Source: Chloroflexota bacterium (lineage in GTDB: Bacteria > Chloroflexota > Dormibacteria > Dormibacterales > Dormibacteraceae). Taken from it: a DNA stretch of 10,412 nt. Both the position numbers and the translations under genes were made by a program. The stretch spans positions 1-10,412 of the forward strand of contig VBFW01000231.1 in the NCBI GenBank assembly GCA_005880525.1, read 5' to 3'. Shown piece by piece: positions 5,868 to 10,412 of the stretch (the first letter of the stretch is position 1; each line of letters opens with the position of its first letter). The notes below the pieces were generated by a model. That model did not search any database. It saw only the letters and a list, made by a program, of their open reading frames with translations, and had not been told where the DNA came from.

Positions 5868-6313
5868 GCGAGCGCTACATCAAGCCGGGCTGGTTCACGC
5901 GCACGGTGTTCAATCCGTTCGTGGCGTCGCTGACGCGTGCCGGCGTGTCCGTCTGGGGATCGCGCGTGCTTCGCGTGCGGGGCCGCAAGTCAGGCGAGTG
6001 GCGATCTGCGCCGGTGAACCTGCTGTCTTTCGAAGGCAAGCGCTACCTGGTCGCGCCGCGTGGCCAAACCCAGTGGGTCCGCAACATTCGTGTGTCGCAC
6101 GAGGGAGAGCTGTGGCTCGGGTCGAAGGTCGAGCCGATTCGCGTGACCGAGGTTCCCGATGCGGATCGCGTGCCGATACTGCGGGCTTATCTCAAGAAGT
6201 GGGTCCTCGAGGTCGGCGTCTTCTTCGAGGGTGTCAAGGCCGACTCACCGGAGTCGGAGCTGCGGAGGATCGCGCCGGATCACCCTGTCTTTTTGATTCA
6301 GTCCTCTCCGTAG
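5864..6313 (+). CDS. Nitroreductase-family deazaflavin (F420)-dependent oxidoreductase (DUF385)
   Basis: This 149-residue protein belongs to the DUF385/Ddn family, split beta-barrel proteins that bind cofactor F420 and reduce diverse substrates, such as nitroimidazoles in mycobacteria. The family core is visible as VRGRKSGEWRSAPVNLL (38-54) and YLVAPRGQTQWVRNIR (61-76), where the GRKSG and the PRG-TQWVRN segment contribute to F420 binding. ELWLG (82-86) follows. The ATG overlaps the stop of the MFS gene by ATGA, so the two are translationally coupled. A transporter paired with a reductase suggests handling of one compound class (inference). The last 16 bases overlap the tail of the converging acyltransferase gene. 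Its presence implies that the organism makes F420. Confidence 0.92.
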   Translation: MSERYIKPGWFTRTVFNPFVASLTRAGVSVWGSRVLRVRGRKSGEWRSAPVNLLSFEGKRYLVAPRGQTQWVRNIRVSHEGELWLGSKVEPIRVTEVPDADRVPILRAYLKKWVLEVGVFFEGVKADSPESELRRIAPDHPVFLIQSSP

Positions 6314-7191
6314 ACGAGCTCGCGCGGCTTGGACGCGCGCCAGCGCTCGATCCAGGTGCCCTGCAAGTCTTCCGCCTTTGGCGTTTCGGCCAGCGTTCGG
6401 ACGGCCTTTTCCACGCGAGTCGTGAACTCTCGTGAGCCTTCGCCAGGCTTCGGCGTCATGGGCTTGCCGATGCGGACTCTTGCCTGGGCGGGCAGCGGCA
6501 GCTTCTGACCCTTGGGCATGATGCGTTGCGCGCCACGGATGTGGACCGGCACGACGGGCGTCCGCGTTTCGTTCGCGAGGTGTCCGACGCCGGGCTTGAA
6601 CTCATGGATGCGTCCGTCCTGCGATCGCGACCCTTCCGGAAACAGGACGAGGTTCCAGCCTGACTTGAGCAGCGTGCTCGACGCGTGCAGCTGGCCCTGC
6701 GCGCCGCCGGTGCGCGAGAAGGGGAACGTGTTGAGGAAGAGGCTGACGATGTTGCCCATCAGCGGCCGCTTGAACCAGTAATCCGCGGCCGCGGCGACCA
6801 CAGTGCGATCGCGTGCGGTGTCGGTGAGCGCGTGAAGGATGAGCGACGTGTCCGCGTGACTCGAGTGATTGGCCGCGAAGATGACGGGGCGGTCGAGCTC
6901 CTTCACCCATTCGCGGCCTTCGACCTTCGGCTGCGACATGGCCTCTGTGAACGGAAGGAGCAGGCCGTGCTGGATCAGGTAGCGGATGGTGCGCACGGGT
7001 TCCTGCCTCGCCCAGCCGAGGTCTGATTCGGACGGCGGGATGACGGCCCCTCGTTCCGGCCACGTGTGAGGCCTGGGCGTGTCCCAGTGCCAGGCACGTC
7101 GCACGCGCCTGACGTCATTGACCAGGCTGCCGATGGCGCCGGTTAGCTGGGTGACCCCGCGTTCGCCGGAGTACCAGGGCTTGGCGGTCAT
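6298..7191 (-). CDS. PlsC-type lysophospholipid (1-acylglycerol-3-phosphate) acyltransferase
   Basis: This 297-residue protein contains the PlsC/LPLAT domain. The catalytic NHSSHAD gives H109-x4-D114, FNTFPFSRTGG-type motif II lies around 155-163 (LNTFPFSRTGG), FPEGSRS is at 184-190 and VPVHIRG at 214-220 is motif IV. Such enzymes move a fatty acyl group from acyl-CoA or acyl-ACP to lysophosphatidate or related acceptors at the membrane face. The 90 residues before the domain include TIRYLIQHGLLLPF (68-81), the only stretch that could lie on the membrane. The ATG lies 4 bases after the stop of the LarA-like gene, so it is the last gene of the leftward operon. No terminator is visible after it, and its 3' end overlaps the converging oxidoreductase gene by 16 bases. 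The acceptor substrate is unknown. Confidence 0.92.
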   Translation of the reverse strand: MTAKPWYSGERGVTQLTGAIGSLVNDVRRVRRAWHWDTPRPHTWPERGAVIPPSESDLGWARQEPVRTIRYLIQHGLLLPFTEAMSQPKVEGREWVKELDRPVIFAANHSSHADTSLILHALTDTARDRTVVAAAADYWFKRPLMGNIVSLFLNTFPFSRTGGAQGQLHASSTLLKSGWNLVLFPEGSRSQDGRIHEFKPGVGHLANETRTPVVPVHIRGAQRIMPKGQKLPLPAQARVRIGKPMTPKPGEGSREFTTRVEKAVRTLAETPKAEDLQGTWIERWRASKPRELVYGED

Positions 7192-7195
7192 GTCG

Positions 7196-8773
7196 TCACT
7201 GGACGTCGCAGAGCATGATCGGCGGCACGCGTAGGTGGGTGATGCTCGGGTGGCGGCCGACTGTCTGCTCAGCCATCTCTAGCGCGTCCTCGAGGGTGGT
7301 GGCGGCCTTGAAGCCGAGGCGGTGGACCACCTCGCGCTCGCCTCCGACGACGATGATGTCGCCCGCGTACTCCATCGCAAAAGCTGCCCAGTACCAGGCA
7401 TAAAACGGGTGGGCGCCGTGGTACGCGTTCGACTTTCGGTACAGCTGCCGGAACCACGGATCCTCGGCGAAGCGCAGCTCGTACTTCTTCTCGATCTCGA
7501 TGGGGTCCGTGGTGTCGGCGAGCACCTCGTCGAAGTAGTCGATGTAGCTCGGGTGCTGCACCGAGTCGAACTCATACCGGCAGGGGTGGGTGAGGACCAG
7601 CACGCCGCCCTTCCTCAGCACTGGCTTGCCGCGATAGAAGTTGAAGAGGTAGCCCAGGCCCATGCACGCCACCAGGATCGGGTTCATGGGGGCGTTCACG
7701 TTGTAAGGCCCGAGGTAAGGCACGCCCAGCGTGACGATGTCGGTCTGCCCCTCCACCGTGACAGCGATCTGATTTCGCACCGCCTCGAGCGTCTTCTCGT
7801 GCACGGCATCCACCTGACCGGCGTTCACCGCAGTCATTCCATAGGGTGCCCTCATGGCGTGAAAGACATTGCGCTTGAACGCGGGCGGCGCGATGTCGGT
7901 CATCTGTTTCATGGCCAGGAACATCGCCTGGTCCTGAGGCGTCCAGTCAGTCTCGCGCTTCTGCATGAAGTTCGCGATGGCTGGAAACGCGTGGTTGTTG
8001 ACGGTGGTCTCGATGTGGAACACGCGCACTGTGTCCTCGATCAGCTGTCCCTGCCGCGCGCACGAGTGGTGAAGGGCGGAGTCCGGCGGGTTCATGTACG
8101 AACGTGAGGCGAGCAACGTCTTGGCGTTGTGATGGGCGCGGATGCTGCGGAACGAGGCCAATCCGGTGGCCATCGACTTGTGACCACCGTCCATCGGCAC
8201 CAGTGTCAGGTTCACGTAGATGACGAGGTCCGACTCCGCCGCACGCTTGTGCAGCGTGACCTCCTCACCCTGCGACGTCTTGCCGATGTACACGTTGGCC
8301 TCGGGGTCCTCCCCATCGTGCTGGTACAGGCGGTCCGGCCAGAAGGTCGCGAAGATGCGATCGCCCACGATGTGCCGGACCTCGTCAGCTGTCATGCGCC
8401 GGTGCAGACCGAGCGCGGCGATGAGGTGGATGTCCTCCACGCCCGCCTCGGCGGCCATGTCGATGACCTGCTCCATCACGAGCTGCCGCACGTCCGGCGC
8501 CGCCATCGGCGGCAGCGGGAGCGACAGGTCGTCGAACGCGATCGTCAGCTTCATGCCTCGCCGCAGCAGCGACTTCAGAGGATCGTCCTCCAGAGGCTTC
8601 GCCAGCGCTCGCTTCACGGCCCGCTCCGGATGCGCGATCGGCTCGAGCGGGTCGGGCGGATACACGATGCGTGAGCCCAGCGGCAGCTTCTCCAGCCGCA
8701 CGCCCTCGCCGAAATGAAACATCACCGGGGGCGTGTTGCGGTCGACCTCGATCACGGCGCCTGGGCGACCCAT
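7196..8773 (-). CDS. LarA-like (lactate racemase domain, DUF2088) protein with altered active-site motifs
   Basis: This 525-residue protein is about 100 longer than LarA of Lactiplantibacillus plantarum. LarA racemases use a nickel-pincer nucleotide bound to a lysine. Recognisable motifs are FDDLSLPLPPM at 80-90, in place of DDxTRPxP, so the usual Arg is Leu85. ALGLHRRMTADEVRHIVG (120-137) carries H124 where LarA has H108. GGHKSMATGLASF (196-208) carries K199 as the likely pincer lysine (K184), and RAHHN has H215, keeping the K-to-H spacing of 16. The canonical PHxxAGxxGGxK stretch is shortened here to VPMDGGHK, so the second catalytic histidine (H174) has no obvious counterpart. H198 is the nearest histidine. 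The ATG directly follows the stop of the dehydrogenase gene (TAGATG). No larB, larC or larE cofactor genes lie in the window. It is probably an epimerase of a larger 2-hydroxy compound, or a non-racemase relative. Confidence 0.88.
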   Translation of the reverse strand: MGRPGAVIEVDRNTPPVMFHFGEGVRLEKLPLGSRIVYPPDPLEPIAHPERAVKRALAKPLEDDPLKSLLRRGMKLTIAFDDLSLPLPPMAAPDVRQLVMEQVIDMAAEAGVEDIHLIAALGLHRRMTADEVRHIVGDRIFATFWPDRLYQHDGEDPEANVYIGKTSQGEEVTLHKRAAESDLVIYVNLTLVPMDGGHKSMATGLASFRSIRAHHNAKTLLASRSYMNPPDSALHHSCARQGQLIEDTVRVFHIETTVNNHAFPAIANFMQKRETDWTPQDQAMFLAMKQMTDIAPPAFKRNVFHAMRAPYGMTAVNAGQVDAVHEKTLEAVRNQIAVTVEGQTDIVTLGVPYLGPYNVNAPMNPILVACMGLGYLFNFYRGKPVLRKGGVLVLTHPCRYEFDSVQHPSYIDYFDEVLADTTDPIEIEKKYELRFAEDPWFRQLYRKSNAYHGAHPFYAWYWAAFAMEYAGDIIVVGGEREVVHRLGFKAATTLEDALEMAEQTVGRHPSITHLRVPPIMLCDVQ

Positions 8774-9955
8774 CTAAGCCCGTAATCCTCTCAGATCGAA
8801 CGCGACCTTCACCGCGCCAAGGCGGCCTGCGCCCATCGCGTACGCGATAGCGTCCCGATATTCGCTCAAGGGATAGAGCGGTCCGGTCAACGTCTCGAGG
8901 TGAAGCTCCGGAGCAGCCTCCAATGCGAGCTCAAAAGTACGCCGCCCCTTCCGTTTCGGCTCCGCCCCATACGCGTAAGCACCCGTCACGGTCAGCTCAC
9001 GCTGCCAGATTGCGGCCCAATCGACCTTCTCGTCGCCAGGCATTCCGACTGCGACGACCGTCCCCCCACCGCGTGTGAACCGCACCGCATCGCTCAACGA
9101 GTCAGCGCGACCAACGCACTCGAAAGTGATGTCCGCACCTCCCAGCAGCAGCGATCGGTCCATACCGTCGAGCCTGCGCGCGCCGGTCGCGAACCGGATC
9201 CGCTGGAACGTGTCGGCAGGCGCGATGACCTGGTCCGCACCCAGCTTCAATGCCAGATCGCGTTGGGTCGGATGCTTGGCGACGGCGATGAGCCGGCGCG
9301 GCGGAGTGAAGAGCTTGATCGCCGCGACCGTCAGGAGCCCGATCGTCCCCGCGCCCATCACCACCACGACGTCGTCCTTCGTGGCGCCACCGCGCAGGGC
9401 CGCGTGGACGCAGCACGCAAACGGCTCGATGAGGACGGCCGCCTCATCGCTCAACCCATCAGGCACCGCATGCACCTGCGACCGATGCGCCACCAGCACC
9501 TCCCCCCATCCTCCGCCCGTGTCCGCGCAGTAGCCGGTCTGGAGCCCGACATCGATCGGCCCCTCGGTGACGTTGTAGCAAAGCCCCGGCCGGCCCTCGG
9601 CGCACCGCGCGCACGGCGGATCGATGCCACGCACGAGGCACCCTAGAGCGGGCTCGACGACCACGCGCGACCCATCCTCCAGCACGCCCACTACCTCGTG
9701 TCCAGGCACGAATGGATATGACGTCAGCGGATCGAGATAGAGGGACGCGTGCCCGCCAATCGCAGCCAGATCCGAACCGCAGATCCCGCTCAAAGAGGGC
9801 AACACGCGCAGCCAACCCGAAGCGGGCAGTGAAGGCTCCGGAACATCTCCGAAATGCAGCATCGAGAGCGCGGAGGTCGCCACCTCCGGGTTGCCCCCCG
9901 AGGCGCGCACCAGGGCGAACGACGGGATCGAGCGCACGTACTGAAGCGCCAGCAC
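8774..9955 (-). CDS. Zinc-dependent medium-chain alcohol/polyol dehydrogenase
   Basis: This 393-residue MDR-superfamily protein resembles threonine/sorbitol-dehydrogenase-like enzymes. The catalytic zinc site is C59 (SGICGSD), H86-E87 (PGHEVVG) and probably E178 (LIEPFA). A four-cysteine structural-zinc lobe is formed by C106, C115, C118 and C126, spaced x8-x2-x7 where the classic spacing is x2-x2-x7. The Rossmann motif GAGTIG is at 201-206 and binds NAD(P). The enzyme should oxidise a secondary alcohol or reduce the matching ketone. It starts with GTG immediately after the upstream TAG and ends with TAG immediately before the LarA-like ATG, so it is firmly embedded in the operon. An N-terminal stretch of about 35 residues before the GroES-like domain is a little long. 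The substrate is unknown. Confidence 0.93.
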   Translation of the reverse strand: MLALQYVRSIPSFALVRASGGNPEVATSALSMLHFGDVPEPSLPASGWLRVLPSLSGICGSDLAAIGGHASLYLDPLTSYPFVPGHEVVGVLEDGSRVVVEPALGCLVRGIDPPCARCAEGRPGLCYNVTEGPIDVGLQTGYCADTGGGWGEVLVAHRSQVHAVPDGLSDEAAVLIEPFACCVHAALRGGATKDDVVVVMGAGTIGLLTVAAIKLFTPPRRLIAVAKHPTQRDLALKLGADQVIAPADTFQRIRFATGARRLDGMDRSLLLGGADITFECVGRADSLSDAVRFTRGGGTVVAVGMPGDEKVDWAAIWQRELTVTGAYAYGAEPKRKGRRTFELALEAAPELHLETLTGPLYPLSEYRDAIAYAMGAGRLGAVKVAFDLRGLRA

Positions 9956-10412
9956 CTATCTCCGCACGGCCTCCCGGTACTCAGGCGAGCGTGGGTCGGG
10001 CATCGGTAGGCGCCAGTTACCCGGAGCCATCCGCCAGCGCTCGATCTTCCACCCACGCTGACCCGCCACCTGCGACAGGCGCGCGTCGGGGTTCACGACC
10101 ACCGGCGTCCCCACCAGCTCGAGCATGGGCAGGTCGGAGAGCGAGTCGGCATACGCGAACGACTCCGAGAGCACGATCCCGTTTCTGCCCGCGTACTCCT
10201 CCAGCAGCGACCCGCGGGCTTCCCCCGCCGGAGGTGGCGACTGCAGGTCGCCGGTCATGCGCCCGTCGCGCACGAGCAGATGCGCGCAGTCGACCTCCAC
10301 GTCCAGCAGCTCGGCCAGGGGCTCCACCACCACGTCAAGCGCTCCCGTCAGCAGCAGGACCCGATGACCGGCCCGCTTGTGCTCTCGGATGCGCCGCATG
10401 CCCTCGGGGTAG
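9956..10412 (-). CDS. HAD-IB family phosphatase (SerB-like), 5' end cut by window edge
   Basis: The frame is open to the right edge. The first full codons encode Y-P-E-G, then MRRIREHKRAGHRVLLLTGA. The ATG at 10399 is therefore internal, not the start. HAD motif II is LLLTGALD, with its Thr. Motif IV is YADSLSDLPML (D-x3-D). The nucleophile motif DxDxT would lie beyond the edge. In the motif III region the sequence is GEARGSLLEEY, with Arg where the family usually has the catalytic Lys. HAD-IB members related to phosphoserine phosphatase dephosphorylate small metabolites. In actinobacteria they are often fused or adjacent to PlsC acyltransferases, as seen three genes downstream here. The TAG stop abuts the GTG of the dehydrogenase. 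The C-terminal about 30 residues are basic and proline-rich. Confidence 0.88.
   Translation of the reverse strand, partial: YPEGMRRIREHKRAGHRVLLLTGALDVVVEPLAELLDVEVDCAHLLVRDGRMTGDLQSPPPAGEARGSLLEEYAGRNGIVLSESFAYADSLSDLPMLELVGTPVVVNPDARLSQVAGQRGWKIERWRMAPGNWRLPMPDPRSPEYREAVRR

Noticed and set aside
7322..8107. 261-residue plus-strand open frame
   Set aside because: It is antisense to the LarA-like gene, with a Val/His/Leu-rich shadow composition and no motif.
8900..9646. 248-residue plus-strand open frame
   Set aside because: It is antisense to the zinc dehydrogenase, whose catalytic and NAD motifs are clear on the other strand.
1..10412. Mobile element, CRISPR array, tRNA or phage island
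   Set aside because: No transposase or integrase motifs, no regularly spaced repeats, no cloverleaf-like sequence and no terminal inverted repeats were seen. Composition is uniform apart from the AT-rich patch near 900.

Overview
This window is gene-dense, high-GC bacterial DNA with about 93-95% coding and no gene-free stretch over about 150 bases. A deazaflavin (F420)-dependent nitroreductase-family protein, a MarR/DHA2 exporter pair, a double zinc-ribbon protein and GTG/TTG start codons point to a high-GC terrestrial lineage such as Actinomycetota or a Chloroflexota/Dormibacterota-type organism. The window has no rRNA or other phylogenetic marker that would settle this. I see no tRNA, rRNA, CRISPR array, insertion sequence or phage gene.

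Left part (1-2927): a membrane-dipeptidase-family (M19) gene runs leftward off the edge. It is divergent from a MarR regulator gene, which overlaps a DHA2-type drug exporter gene by 4 bases. The 42-base gap and the first MarR codons form an AT-rich patch with a repeated CAATATGAA, the likely shared control region. The exporter appears to lack one transmembrane helix near its C-terminus.

Middle part (2928-6313): a small protein with two four-cysteine zinc modules (CxxC-x25-CxxC and CxxC-x17-CxxC) has its own probable promoter, a structured leader and a strong intrinsic terminator. Converging on it is a leftward pair: an orphan, N-terminally extended translation initiation factor IF-1 followed by a metal-dependent cyclase/formamidase-family hydrolase. 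Divergent from IF-1 is a rightward pair that overlaps by ATGA: an MFS_3 (EntS-like) exporter and a DUF385/Ddn-type F420-dependent oxidoreductase.

Right part (6298-10412): a tightly packed leftward operon. In transcription order it is a HAD-IB phosphatase (5' end off the window), a zinc-dependent medium-chain dehydrogenase, a lactate-racemase-like (LarA) protein and a PlsC-type acyltransferase. Two junctions have zero spacing (TAG|GTG and TAG|ATG) and the third has 4 bases, so the four products very likely act in one pathway. A phosphatase, an alcohol dehydrogenase, a nickel-pincer-type epimerase homologue with altered active-site motifs and a lysophospholipid-type acyltransferase suggest an unusual glycerolipid or hydroxy-acyl/polyol pathway. 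This is the best candidate here for something not yet described. Its reaction sequence is inference only.
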